From Roseivirga sp. E12 (GTDB lineage Bacteria > Bacteroidota > Bacteroidia > Cytophagales > Cyclobacteriaceae): DNA of 64,000 nucleotides. This document shows positions 46,856 to 55,582 of the stretch, piece after piece. Below the pieces are notes generated by a model. The model saw only the letters and a list, made by a program, of their open reading frames with translations. It made no database searches and was not told where the DNA came from. A program made the position numbers and the translations under genes. Every line of letters begins with the position of its first letter. Within the stretch, counting starts at the first letter, position 1. Location: NCBI RefSeq assembly GCF_017592825.1, contig NZ_JAGFMD010000001.1:62001-126000 (forward strand), in the 5' to 3' direction.

Positions 46856-47410
46856 TCACTTAAAATCATCAGTAAAGTGACCATCATGCTTGCCTTTGGC
46901 GAATTTGGCCTGATTGAATTCTTTCGATTTGCCTTTTGGGACTGTAAGGCTATTCCAGTCTTGTGCTAACATTCTGCCCACATAAACAATTTGTCCTACA
47001 TGATAGGCATAGTGTGCGAGCTGTCGTAGTGCAGCATCCATAATACTGTGGGACTGATTTCTAATGTAAACCCTGGTGCCGAAATTATCTTCATTGACAG
47101 AATCCAATGCTGTAAAAACACATTCCCAGCCTTCATTCCACTTTTGAAGTAGTTCTTCCCGAGTCTTAATGATAGATTCGAATTCCTGATCACGATTTCT
47201 CCATTCTTTCTCCCCGTCACTTGTTAGAAAATCTGTCCAACGTGAGAGCATATTACCCCAAAGATGATTGACAGTTACTGCTATTGAGTTACTGTCTTCG
47301 TTGTACTCGAAAAAGAGATCGTCATCGCTGATTTGGGCCAAGGTTTTTTCGCCAAGTGACTTATAATATTCGAATTGTTTTCTGATACTTTGAAGGTCTG
47401 ATAGGGGCAT
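46856..47410 (-). CDS. DinB-superfamily (DUF1572) protein
   Basis: 184 residues forming a DinB-like four-helix bundle. Metal ligands appear as NHLWGNM and AHYAYHVGQI (two His three residues apart), the normal DinB/YfiT triad. SIAVTVNHLWGNMLSRWTDFLTSDGEKEWR is a DUF1572-type segment. Members are putative metal-dependent transferases, some using bacillithiol or mycothiol; the substrate is unknown here. DinB in this sense is not the DNA polymerase IV gene. Flanked by repeat clusters on both sides. Confidence 0.85.
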   Translation of the reverse strand: MPLSDLQSIRKQFEYYKSLGEKTLAQISDDDLFFEYNEDSNSIAVTVNHLWGNMLSRWTDFLTSDGEKEWRNRDQEFESIIKTREELLQKWNEGWECVFTALDSVNEDNFGTRVYIRNQSHSIMDAALRQLAHYAYHVGQIVYVGRMLAQDWNSLTVPKGKSKEFNQAKFAKGKHDGHFTDDFK

Positions 47411-47738
47411 GGGGTTCAGGGTTTGATTACTTTGTTTAATTTAATCAATCTCTTCTTATCTCGAGCCTGTCGAGGGAACTGAACTTATATTAGTGATGAG
47501 GCCCTTCGTTTCACTCAGGGAGAGAAAGGGGAGTTCTATGCTAACTGTCTTTCATCTCAATCAGAGTCTGTTGCAGTGTACTCAAATCTCTACAGATACA
47601 AAATAGAATAAGTCCCTTCGGCAGGCTCAGGGTAAAAAGATTAGAGTAGATGGCTACCTGAAGCTTCGGAGTCTCTTGCCGAAGACTCTCATTACATTTT
47701 TTAGTCCCTTCATCATACTTAGCGTAAAAGAGGTGGGA
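47411..47738. repeat. intergenic region with REP-like elements
   Basis: No gene in 328 bases. Elements of the type CCCTTCGGCAGGCTCAGGG (about 47613-47630), CTCGAGCCTGTCGAGGGA (about 47459-47477) and CCCTTCGTTTCACTCAGGG (47502-47520) are relatives of the 'ccttcgacaggctcaggg' intergenic repeats well known in Bacteroidota (from memory). Confidence 0.6.
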
Positions 47739-48242
47739 CTAATTTGCCCAGTTTTTACGATCTAACCGGTAAATAGCGCATAGGCCATCTCCAAATAGAC
47801 GCTCTTCTACAAATTCGTAACCCATACGTTCGTAGAACCTGATGGCTTTGACATTCGTCACTAACGGGTCGATGAGAATGGCAGTGACTTCAGGTGCAGC
47901 AAAACATCTTTCAATCGCTTGTCGCATCATTTCGGTCCCATAGCCTTTACCTAGGTCATCTGCTTCACCAATCCAGATATCAATGGCTCTCAAGTTCTTG
48001 GGCACGTCTCCCCAATAATGGGTTTCTTCCAAGTACGGGTCAATGATTTGAATAAAACCTAATGGACGCCCTTCCAATTGAGCCATCAGCTGTTCTCTCC
48101 AAGAAGGAAACTGTTTGAGCTCATTTGTCCAGTCCCAATCATCATCAGGATCAGCATCTATTACATGTTGTTGTTTGTCCCAATACAACAGCGTTTCCAG
48201 GTCTTCAATGGTGGCAATTCTTAACGTAATGTCAGGCTTCAT
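47739..48242 (-). CDS. GNAT acetyltransferase, AAC(6')-like
   Basis: 167 residues. The acetyl-CoA loop and following segments (IDIWIGEADDLGKGYGTEMM, PEVTAILIDPLVTN, AIRFYERMGYEFVEE) match the AAC(6') aminoglycoside acetyltransferase/Acetyltransf_8 group more closely than generic GNATs. WDKQQHVIDADPDDDW near the N-terminus is also AAC(6')-like. Aminoglycoside acetylation is a family-based suggestion only; chromosomal members often act on other amines. It is 9 bases downstream of a nucleotidyltransferase gene. Confidence 0.78.
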   Translation of the reverse strand: MKPDITLRIATIEDLETLLYWDKQQHVIDADPDDDWDWTNELKQFPSWREQLMAQLEGRPLGFIQIIDPYLEETHYWGDVPKNLRAIDIWIGEADDLGKGYGTEMMRQAIERCFAAPEVTAILIDPLVTNVKAIRFYERMGYEFVEERLFGDGLCAIYRLDRKNWAN

Positions 48243-48251
48243 TGAAAGGTA

Positions 48252-49031
48252 TTATTTACTTTCTATTTGGTCAAAATACTTCATTACACTTTCCTCAGTC
48301 ATGGTGGCTAACCTGATGTCCGATCCAAACAAAGAGCGTTGTAATTGTTTGTAAAGCTTAACTGAGTTTCTCAGGGAGGAAAGCAAGGAGGCTTTGTCAT
48401 ACGTAGGTAGTGTGGCCTTAAGCTTGTCAAAATCTTCCGTTGACAAAGTGGTTTCAGCTTTCCTAACACCTCTTGGTTGGTTGCTGTTCTTGATATGGAG
48501 TAAGGGGCCAAAGACTACCATCCTCATAAATGCTGAGAAATCAAAAGCTTCAGTGTGCTCACCTCTGCCAATTTTCAGTAGGGCATAGTGTATCCATGTC
48601 CAGAACCTATCTTCAATCCATTGGTAATCGGGATAGGGAAACTCAGCTTTGGTCTCTGACATAATGCTAGATAATTGTCCATCACGGTCTATCATAAGTA
48701 TAGGGTCTTCTACTCTCGGACCAAATTCTTCTAAGGTTAAGAACTTGATATCGACATGGAGTAGGGGCTCATCGTATAAACAAATAAGCACTCGCGGTTC
48801 CCCCACGTGTTCACCCGTAAAACCATTCAGCAACTTGCCTAATCTAGTGGCATACTCGAGCATTTTTGACTTATCATCCGATAGCCGATGCTGAGTTACC
48901 AAAATCAGGTCAAGATCTGAGTACTCATCAAGTTCATTGGTGAGCCACGAACCAGCTACAGCCAGGCCAATGACATCCTCGTCTTCTTGAAGGGCTTTTT
49001 GGGCGTTCAGGGCAAATTCTCTTTGAATCAT
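48252..49031 (-). CDS. nucleotidyltransferase (aminoglycoside-adenylyltransferase-like fold)
   Basis: 259 residues. The pol-beta-type motif GS-x-DxD is intact (AVAGSWLTNELDEYSDLDLILV), with a third acidic residue in HVDIKFL. The helical C-terminal half (FRFWTWIHYALLKIG-like, FSAFMRMVVFGPLLHIKN) resembles the ANT-type kanamycin-nucleotidyltransferase-like proteins. Substrate unknown. It forms a tight leftward pair with the AAC(6')-like gene, the two enzyme types that also occur in aminoglycoside-modifying proteins. Confidence 0.75.
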   Translation of the reverse strand: MIQREFALNAQKALQEDEDVIGLAVAGSWLTNELDEYSDLDLILVTQHRLSDDKSKMLEYATRLGKLLNGFTGEHVGEPRVLICLYDEPLLHVDIKFLTLEEFGPRVEDPILMIDRDGQLSSIMSETKAEFPYPDYQWIEDRFWTWIHYALLKIGRGEHTEAFDFSAFMRMVVFGPLLHIKNSNQPRGVRKAETTLSTEDFDKLKATLPTYDKASLLSSLRNSVKLYKQLQRSLFGSDIRLATMTEESVMKYFDQIESK

Positions 49032-49090
49032 AGTGTTTAGTACAGATTAAAAAATTAGCGTATTAACGAGTAGAATATACAAGGGTTACA

Positions 49091-49122
49091 AAAAAAGCCC
49101 AAGTAACGAGACCTGGGCTTTC
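49091..49122 (-). terminator. terminator of the molybdoenzyme operon
   Basis: Read leftward, AAAGCCCAGGT pairs with ACTTGGGCTTT (one G-U), followed by T-rich sequence. It lies 24 bases past the stop of the last large-subunit gene. Confidence 0.85.
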
Positions 49123-49145
49123 ATGAATTTTAAGATTGATAGTGA

Positions 49146-51308
49146 CTAGCCCATCGCAATGTCTTGCTTGGTAAACGGGATCTTATACACTCTTCTGCCC
49201 GTTGCCCCTGCAATGGCATTAGCCAATGCTCCACCTGCTGGTGGGAGAGAAGGCTCACCTAATCCGGTAGGATCGTTGAGGCTTTCTACAAAGTGAACAT
49301 CGACTTTAGGAGCTTCCTTCGTTCTGATCAACCTGAACTTATCGAAGTTGGCTGCTTGAGGTGCACCATCTACAAAAGCAAAGTCGCCATACATCGCATG
49401 TCCTATTCCATCTACCACACCACCTTGGATCTGGTTGATAGCAGCTTCAGGGTTGATGACTATACCACAGTCAACTGCGGCCGTCATCTTTGTGATTTTG
49501 GGCTGACCATTTTCAGTGGTTACATCTGCCACTTCTGCCACATAGGTATTATGTGAATAGTAACAGCTGAACCCTTTGCTTACACCAGCTTCTGGATTAC
49601 TCCAGTTACCTTTTTCTGCAGCAAGCTTAATTACGCCAATCATCTTTTCAGGTTCATAGTCTATACTGCCTACAGGATTAGACTTAGCCCTTTCAAGAAT
49701 ATCCAATCTTACCTGAACAGCGTCCACATTCATTTCCTTGGATAATTCATCGAAGAAACTTTGCTCTGCAATAGCAAGGAAGTTGGTGATTGGTGCACGC
49801 CATGCTCCTGTAGTGATATTACTATTCAGGTTATTAGACTCGACTTTGTAGTTTTCGATTCCTCCAGCAGGGAACCAATTCTCACGGGTAGCATTTCCCA
49901 TCTGAATCCCTGCACCTGTTAGGTGATAGCCTGTAATTTTGCCATCCTTATAAGCAGCTCTGAACTTGTACTTTGATGCTGGTCTGTACGTACCTGCCAT
50001 CATATCATCTTCTCGAGAGAACTGCACCTTAACCGGTTTTCTGATTTTGTCAGAAATGGCAGCTGCCTCTAGGGCAAAGTCTCCATAAAGCCTTCGGCCA
50101 AAGCCACCACCCATACGTGTCATTTCACAGGTAATGGTAGATCGCTCTCTTTTTAACAAACCAGCTACTCTTCCTTGCGTCCAATCCGGTGTCTGCGTTG
50201 GTCCTGCCAATAGCACTTTGTCTTCTGTTACATTAGCGAAGAAGTTCATTGGCTCCAATGTGTTGTGTGGTAAGAAAGGTGCTTCGTAAGTTCTTTCAAG
50301 TGTTCCATCAGCTTGCGCGAAAGCTTTCTTGATGTCACCATCCGATCGCTTTAGTGATTCGCTATTCGAAACGTTGAGTAATCTGTTTAACTCACGATCG
50401 TGGTTCGTTGTGCTTTCTAGCCTCGAGGATCGTTCCCATTCTGCCTGCAAGGCTTTTTTACCTTTAAAGGCAGCCCAAGTATTTGTGGCGATAACGGCAA
50501 TTTTCTCGCCTCTGATCTCTCGTTGGTCGGGTCTTTCATTGTCGTCAAAAGTAATTACGTCCAGAACACCATTTACTTTTCTTGCTTCGCTGTCATCAAA
50601 TGATTTTAGCTTGGTGCCAAAAGCGGGTGGTCTCATTACAGCAGCATATACCATTCCATCCGCAGTATAGTCAACTCCGAAAAGTGGTTTACCTGTAACA
50701 ATGTCATCCATATCGACATTGGTCTTACTCTTGCCAATAATTTTAAAGGTCTTTGGATCTTTCAGAGGCACCTCTTCAGGAATTGTTTCACCAACAGCCT
50801 TCGAAGCAAGCTCTCCATAGGAAAGCTTTTTACGGCCATTCATTACAAATCCATTCTCAGTTGTGAGTCCTGCAGCATCTACTCCCCATTCTTTGGCAGC
50901 GGTATTAATCATCAACTGCCTTGTTGTAGCGCCAACCATTCGTAGACTCGCCCATCCTTGACGGATAGACTGACTACCACCAGCCACTTGTCTTTGAAAC
51001 GTGGTGCTGTTTAATGGGGCTTGCTTTACAATTACATCTTCCCAAGCAATGTCAAGCTCTTCAGCAATGATCATCGGCATGGATGTCTTTACATTCTGTC
51101 CAATCTCTGGGTTAGGGGACATGATGGTCACTTGACCATTGTCTGCAATCGAAAGGAATGCATTCATATCGAACCATTCTTTTGGTGCAGCCCTTTCCGC
51201 TTCCATTGGGTTACAGGCCCATGAAAAGCCTATCATTAAACCACCACCCGCTAGAGCAGAGGCCTTCAAGAATGATCGTCTGTTGACTTGTGTTTTTACT
51301 ATCGTCAT
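49146..51308 (-). CDS. xanthine dehydrogenase-family large subunit (copy A), Tat-exported
   Basis: 720 residues. A twin-arginine signal (NRRSFLKASALAGGGLMIGF) with R10-R11 precedes a Cys at 32. The body has the molybdopterin-binding domains of aldehyde-oxidase/isoquinoline-1-oxidoreductase-type large subunits, ending with the catalytic-Glu motif GLGEPSLPPAGG. It oxidises an aldehyde or N-heterocycle in the periplasm using molybdenum cofactor; the substrate is unknown. The partner iron-sulfur subunit is encoded 18 bases upstream. A second copy of both genes lies beside it. Confidence 0.9.
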   Translation of the reverse strand: MTIVKTQVNRRSFLKASALAGGGLMIGFSWACNPMEAERAAPKEWFDMNAFLSIADNGQVTIMSPNPEIGQNVKTSMPMIIAEELDIAWEDVIVKQAPLNSTTFQRQVAGGSQSIRQGWASLRMVGATTRQLMINTAAKEWGVDAAGLTTENGFVMNGRKKLSYGELASKAVGETIPEEVPLKDPKTFKIIGKSKTNVDMDDIVTGKPLFGVDYTADGMVYAAVMRPPAFGTKLKSFDDSEARKVNGVLDVITFDDNERPDQREIRGEKIAVIATNTWAAFKGKKALQAEWERSSRLESTTNHDRELNRLLNVSNSESLKRSDGDIKKAFAQADGTLERTYEAPFLPHNTLEPMNFFANVTEDKVLLAGPTQTPDWTQGRVAGLLKRERSTITCEMTRMGGGFGRRLYGDFALEAAAISDKIRKPVKVQFSREDDMMAGTYRPASKYKFRAAYKDGKITGYHLTGAGIQMGNATRENWFPAGGIENYKVESNNLNSNITTGAWRAPITNFLAIAEQSFFDELSKEMNVDAVQVRLDILERAKSNPVGSIDYEPEKMIGVIKLAAEKGNWSNPEAGVSKGFSCYYSHNTYVAEVADVTTENGQPKITKMTAAVDCGIVINPEAAINQIQGGVVDGIGHAMYGDFAFVDGAPQAANFDKFRLIRTKEAPKVDVHFVESLNDPTGLGEPSLPPAGGALANAIAGATGRRVYKIPFTKQDIAMG

Positions 51309-51326
51309 CTTTTCAATCTTTAAAGG

Positions 51327-51785
51327 TTATAGTTGCTCAGCAGCCGTGGTAATGGCAGCCTTGATTTTGTTATAAGTTCCACAGCGGCAAATATTGCCAT
51401 GTGTTGCATCTTCAATTTCTTGATAAGAAGGATTTGAGTTCTTATTAAGGAGTGCAGCAGCATTCATGATTTGACCTGCCTGGCAATAGCCACACTGGGG
51501 TACATCATGTTGCTTCCAAGCCTCTTGCAAAGGATGGTCTCCTTTTTCTGAAAGCCCTTCGATGGTCGTAATGTCATTTTCACCTACTGCCGACACAGGT
51601 ATCTGGCAAGACCTTACCGCATTGCCATTAAGGTGTACTGTACATGCGCCACATTGGCCAATGCCACAGCCAAATTTCGTTCCTTTCATATCGAGCTCAT
51701 CTCGAAGTACCCAGAGCATGGGCGTATCCGCGCCTGCTTCGACCGAGCGCGTCTGTCCGTTGATTTTTATATTATATGATGCCAT
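51327..51785 (-). CDS. [2Fe-2S] subunit of the molybdoenzyme (copy A)
   Basis: 152 residues with two iron-sulfur clusters: plant-ferredoxin type C40, C45, C48, C60 ([16 protein letters not shown]) and the four-helix type C98, C101, C133, C135 ([18 protein letters not shown]). It passes electrons from the molybdenum site. There is no signal peptide, so it must be exported by riding with the Tat-bearing large subunit. 18 bases upstream of that gene. Confidence 0.93.
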   Translation of the reverse strand: MASYNIKINGQTRSVEAGADTPMLWVLRDELDMKGTKFGCGIGQCGACTVHLNGNAVRSCQIPVSAVGENDITTIEGLSEKGDHPLQEAWKQHDVPQCGYCQAGQIMNAAALLNKNSNPSYQEIEDATHGNICRCGTYNKIKAAITTAAEQL

Positions 51786-51899
51786 ATGTTTGGATTGATT
51801 CTGCTTTAAAATTTAATATACTTCTATTCATCTCAAGTTCATAGGTGAAAAGGAGTAACGGTTCTATTGCTAATTAATCCGTTAGCTCCTAAATCCCTT

Positions 51900-54068
51900 T
51901 TAAACCAAATTGTGTTTTTTGAGCGGTAGCTCTCTTATTCTTTGTCCTGTAACCTGATAAACCGCATTAGTCAAAGCGGGAAACAGGATAGGGTAGGATG
52001 GCTCTCCTAAGCCTTGAGGAGACTCTTCACTGGCGACAAAATGAACATCTACTTCTGGAGAATCTGTTATTCTTAGTTTTTCATAACGATCGAAGTTCTG
52101 CCCGATTGGCGCTCCATCTCGTAACTCTAAGGATTCATAAAGGGCAGCACTAATCGCATCTGTGATACCGCCTTGTACTTGTGCATTGGCGCCAATTGGA
52201 TTGATTACTCTTCCGCAATCGACTGCGACATTCACTTTATCTACTTTTACTTTTCCATCTACAAGACTAGCATCCACAATACATGCGACATAGCTGCCGA
52301 AGATCATTTGCGCAGCAAAACCCTGAGACTTACCACCACCCCAATTCGCCTTCTCTCTTACCAATTCGATCACATTTCTTAGGCGTACTGTATTATAGGT
52401 TGGGCCACCATGGTCTTCATAAGGCATATCTTTGTCTTCGGTTCCAATCAGACCAAGCTGGAACTCAATGGGATCCATTCCAACCTTTTCGGCAAGTTCA
52501 TCCATGAAGCCTTGATATGCATATGTAGTAGCGTTGACTCCAGGGGTTCTTAAGGCACCCACTGGAATATTGGACTTGAGTGGGCTGTAGGTGACTTTAA
52601 AATTGGGAATCATACCTGCTGGTTGTTGATCTGGAAAAGCTTCTGTTCCATGAGCAGGTGTAGACTGTCTATAGAGGTAACGGGACGTTGTACATATATT
52701 CACTTCCATGGCCTCAAGATTCTTACCTGTCAAAGCAGCCTTAAAGTGGTAAGCACCTGCCGGACGATAATAATCTGCTAGAAAGTCGGCTTCTCTTGTC
52801 CAAACTAGTTTAACTGGTCTTTCAACCTTTTGAGATATGAGGACCGCCTCGTTTGCGTAGTCATTTAATAGTCGTCTGCCGAATCCTCCTCCAATTCGGG
52901 TGAACTTCATTTGAACTTGCTCTCTAGGAACACCTGTTATATTACTTGCAGATGCTGCTGCACTACCTGGCGTCTGAGTAGGGCCTATTAAAAGAACCTT
53001 GTCCTTTTGTACATCAGCAATGAAATTCATCGGCTCCATTTGGCTATGGCTGATAAAGGGTACATGGTATTTTGCCTCTATCACCTCATCACTATTTCTG
53101 AAAGCATTGCCGACATTTCCTTCATCTTTCAAGACTGTGCCTTTGGAAGACGCTCCTCTATCTAGTGCTCTTCTCAATCGCTCGTTAGAAGAGATAAATC
53201 CCTTAGGCGAATTCCATTCTGCTTTGACAAGTCCTTTTGCTTTAAAAGCTGCCCATTGGTTCTCTGCAACAATAGCAACTCCGCCAAGCCCGTTTCCCGG
53301 GTTGTCTCCTTGGCTTATTTCAAATATGTCAATGACACCCGGTACAGCTTTAGCCTCGGAGTCTTCAATGTTCGCCAGTTTAGAACCAAAGACTTGCGGT
53401 TTCAATACTGTGGCATAGACCATGCCGTCAATCTCTTGGTCAATACCATATAAGGCCTCGCCAGTTACAATCTTCTTTAAGTCAACATCTGGTCGAGACT
53501 TTCCGATGATATTAAATGTCTTAGGGTCTTTTAGAGGTGGATCTTCATTGAGTTCCAGTTGTGCGGCTGCTTCAGCCAAGTGCCCGTAGTGGAGGCGCTT
53601 GCTACCGTGAGTGACAAAGCCGTCTTCTGTTTTACAGTCTAATGGCTGCACTCCCCATTGGTCAGCTGCTGCCCTGACTATAACATCTCTAACCGCAGCT
53701 CCTGCTTTTCTAAGGTTTTCATAATTTGTCTTAACGCCAGTACTTCCTCCTGCAAACTGAGAGCCTAGTCGACTGTCCAGTTCAGCCTGTTCCACAGTGA
53801 CCATCTTCCAAGGAATATCTAGCTCCTCTGCCAATATCATGGGTAGTGATGTTTTTACACCTTGCCCAATGTCTGGGTTCTTGGCCTTTATCGTTACAGT
53901 GCCGTCTCCATTGATGAGAATGAATGCGTTGATTTCGAGATCTCTAAAATCAGGGTTTTCTGGTAATGTATCGCAGCCTGTCAAGTTGAAGCCTAGCATT
54001 AAGCCGCCACCCGCAATTCCTGTGAGTTTAAGAAAGCCTCTACGCGATGTTGTCAATTGCTCTTTCAT
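51900..54068 (-). CDS. xanthine dehydrogenase-family large subunit (copy B), Tat lipoprotein
   Basis: 722 residues. A twin-arginine signal ([19 protein letters not shown]) ends in a good lipobox, NLTGC with C32, so this copy may be a Tat-exported lipoprotein. The molybdopterin domains and the catalytic-Glu motif [14 protein letters not shown] are present. Its start overlaps the stop of its iron-sulfur subunit gene by four bases (ATGA). The two large subunits are full-length paralogues with clearly diverged sequence, so the duplication is old and substrates may differ. Confidence 0.9.
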   Translation of the reverse strand: MKEQLTTSRRGFLKLTGIAGGGLMLGFNLTGCDTLPENPDFRDLEINAFILINGDGTVTIKAKNPDIGQGVKTSLPMILAEELDIPWKMVTVEQAELDSRLGSQFAGGSTGVKTNYENLRKAGAAVRDVIVRAAADQWGVQPLDCKTEDGFVTHGSKRLHYGHLAEAAAQLELNEDPPLKDPKTFNIIGKSRPDVDLKKIVTGEALYGIDQEIDGMVYATVLKPQVFGSKLANIEDSEAKAVPGVIDIFEISQGDNPGNGLGGVAIVAENQWAAFKAKGLVKAEWNSPKGFISSNERLRRALDRGASSKGTVLKDEGNVGNAFRNSDEVIEAKYHVPFISHSQMEPMNFIADVQKDKVLLIGPTQTPGSAAASASNITGVPREQVQMKFTRIGGGFGRRLLNDYANEAVLISQKVERPVKLVWTREADFLADYYRPAGAYHFKAALTGKNLEAMEVNICTTSRYLYRQSTPAHGTEAFPDQQPAGMIPNFKVTYSPLKSNIPVGALRTPGVNATTYAYQGFMDELAEKVGMDPIEFQLGLIGTEDKDMPYEDHGGPTYNTVRLRNVIELVREKANWGGGKSQGFAAQMIFGSYVACIVDASLVDGKVKVDKVNVAVDCGRVINPIGANAQVQGGITDAISAALYESLELRDGAPIGQNFDRYEKLRITDSPEVDVHFVASEESPQGLGEPSYPILFPALTNAVYQVTGQRIRELPLKKHNLV

Positions 54069-54532
54069 TCTGTAACTCCTTTCTTAGCGGCTCTGAAAAT
54101 GGCTTTCTTAATACGTGGATAAGTTCCACAGCGACAAATATTCCCGGACATCCATTGATGCACATCTTCTTCTGATGGATTTTCCACTTTTGATAAAAAT
54201 GCAGAGGCTGACATCATTTGCCCAGCTTGGCAATAGCCGCATTGTGGAACATTCTCTTCCATCCATGCCACCTGAACCGGATGACTTCCGTCTTCTGATA
54301 GTCCTTCAATGGTGACAATGTCGGCATTGCTGATAGAGGAAATTGGTAGAGAGCAAGATCTTGCGGCATTACCATTTAAGTGAACGGTACAAGCTCCACA
54401 TTGACCGATACCACAGCCAAACTTGGTTCCTTTCATTTTCAGCTCGTCTCGTAGTATCCAGAGTAGTGGTGTATTGGCTTCGGCTTCTACAGAGAGTGAC
54501 TTGCCGTTAACCTTTATATTATATGATGGCAT
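54065..54532 (-). CDS. [2Fe-2S] subunit of the molybdoenzyme (copy B)
   Basis: 155 residues from ATG 54532 ([10 protein letters not shown], equivalent to MASYNIKING of copy A); a start at 54559 would add nine residues. Both iron-sulfur motifs are intact ([36 protein letters not shown]). The two small subunits are much closer to each other than the two large subunits. First gene of the four-gene leftward run; no signal peptide. Confidence 0.93.
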   Translation of the reverse strand: MPSYNIKVNGKSLSVEAEANTPLLWILRDELKMKGTKFGCGIGQCGACTVHLNGNAARSCSLPISSISNADIVTIEGLSEDGSHPVQVAWMEENVPQCGYCQAGQMMSASAFLSKVENPSEEDVHQWMSGNICRCGTYPRIKKAIFRAAKKGVTE

Positions 54533-54835
54533 AGAGAAGTTGTTAGACTTGAATTTCAATAGAAGATAAGCTCTAATACGCCAAAATCATAGGCTATAAC
54601 TATGAGTGGGGTTGATGTTCGAGTTTCATAGACGAAAAGCCCAGTTTTCTCGATGAACGCAGAGGGGTAATTTAAATCGCTTTAAACCATAATTTCAGTT
54701 ATAAACATTTGATGCACAGTCTTTACAAGTCACTTTTTTGACTGATGATATCAGAAAAATGCTTTGTACAACAGAATGTAAATAGTCTGTTTCCCATTCA
54801 TTAACTTGGTATCGATTTCACCTAAATACAATACT
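54533..54835. other. intergenic region, no feature supported
   Basis: 303 bases between the divergent molybdoenzyme operon and the coiled-coil membrane protein gene. I see no gene, strong hairpin or clear promoter; it must hold both promoters. Confidence 0.5.
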
Positions 54836-55441
54836 ATGAATCAACCTAAGCATGCCAAGTGGGCAGGGGTTTTAGTACTACTCCTCACGCTCAGTTTCAC
54901 AGTATACGCACAAGAAAACAAACCCCTCAGAAACATCCTTTCCGACATAATGTCCGAGTCGGAATCTTACGAAGAGTATAAGGTAATTAAGACTTCGAAG
55001 TTGCTGAATTTCCGTTCGGCAATGATTGATAGCATTAGCGCCTATCAGTTACAAATCAAAAACCTTGAAATGACAGCTGTCGAGACAAAGGCTGAACTGA
55101 AATCAATTCAGACAGAGCTCGACCTGATCAAGGAAAGACTTCAAATCAGTGAGGAGCAAAATGCTGAAATTGGATTTTTGGGTCTTTCCATTAAAAAGGG
55201 TTTTTACAATGCCCTCGTGTGGTCCTTAATCGGACTGCTTGCCACAATTGTCGCTGTGGTCTATACACGGATTAAACATGTGTGTAGCGTAGTGAAGCGC
55301 GTAAAGTCGGCATATTCCAAGATTGTCGATGAATATCGGCATCAACGTTTTCAGGCCACTGAAAAGCAGATCACTTTAAGAAGAGAATTACAGACCGCAC
55401 TCAATCGATTAGAATCTCTTGAGAGTGGAGTAGAGCAATAA
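54836..55441 (+). CDS. coiled-coil membrane protein with signal peptide
   Basis: 201 residues from ATG 54836; an earlier TTG would put ten residues ahead of the signal. N-terminal signal (AKWAGVLVLLLTLSFTVYAQ); a coiled coil at about 45-105 (IKNLEMTAVETKAELKSIQ, LDLIKERLQISEE); one transmembrane helix at about 122-143 (ALVWSLIGLLATIVAVVYT); and a basic helical cytoplasmic C-terminus (RRELQTALNRLESLE). No family recognised. Signal peptide plus one later helix puts the first coil in the periplasm and the second in the cytoplasm, like a mechanical linker or tether. Monocistronic. Confidence 0.75.
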   Translation: MNQPKHAKWAGVLVLLLTLSFTVYAQENKPLRNILSDIMSESESYEEYKVIKTSKLLNFRSAMIDSISAYQLQIKNLEMTAVETKAELKSIQTELDLIKERLQISEEQNAEIGFLGLSIKKGFYNALVWSLIGLLATIVAVVYTRIKHVCSVVKRVKSAYSKIVDEYRHQRFQATEKQITLRRELQTALNRLESLESGVEQ

Positions 55442-55492
55442 ACAATAGTTAAGATCATTAGTAGTGTCGAAGATGCAGCTAACCCCTGTATC

Positions 55493-55528
55493 AAAAAAGC
55501 CTGTTCGGACGGAACGGGCTTTTTTTTG
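55493..55528 (+). terminator. terminator of the coiled-coil protein gene
   Basis: AGCCTGTTC pairs with GAACGGGCT (one G-U) around about five bases, with A-run before and T8 after. Confidence 0.88.
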
Positions 55529-55531
55529 TAC

Positions 55532-55561
55532 AAAAAAAGCCTATCCAATAGGACAGGCTTT
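55532..55561 (-). terminator. terminator of pckA
   Basis: Read leftward, GCCTGTCC pairs with GGATAGGC (one G-U), followed by seven T. It stands 3-4 bases from the opposing terminator. Confidence 0.85.
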
Positions 55562-55582
55562 CTAGCTTCTATAGTTAATAGT

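Noticed and set aside
46856-47410. DinB as DNA polymerase IV
   Set aside because: The protein is a 184-residue four-helix DinB/YfiT-superfamily protein; it has no Y-family polymerase motif.
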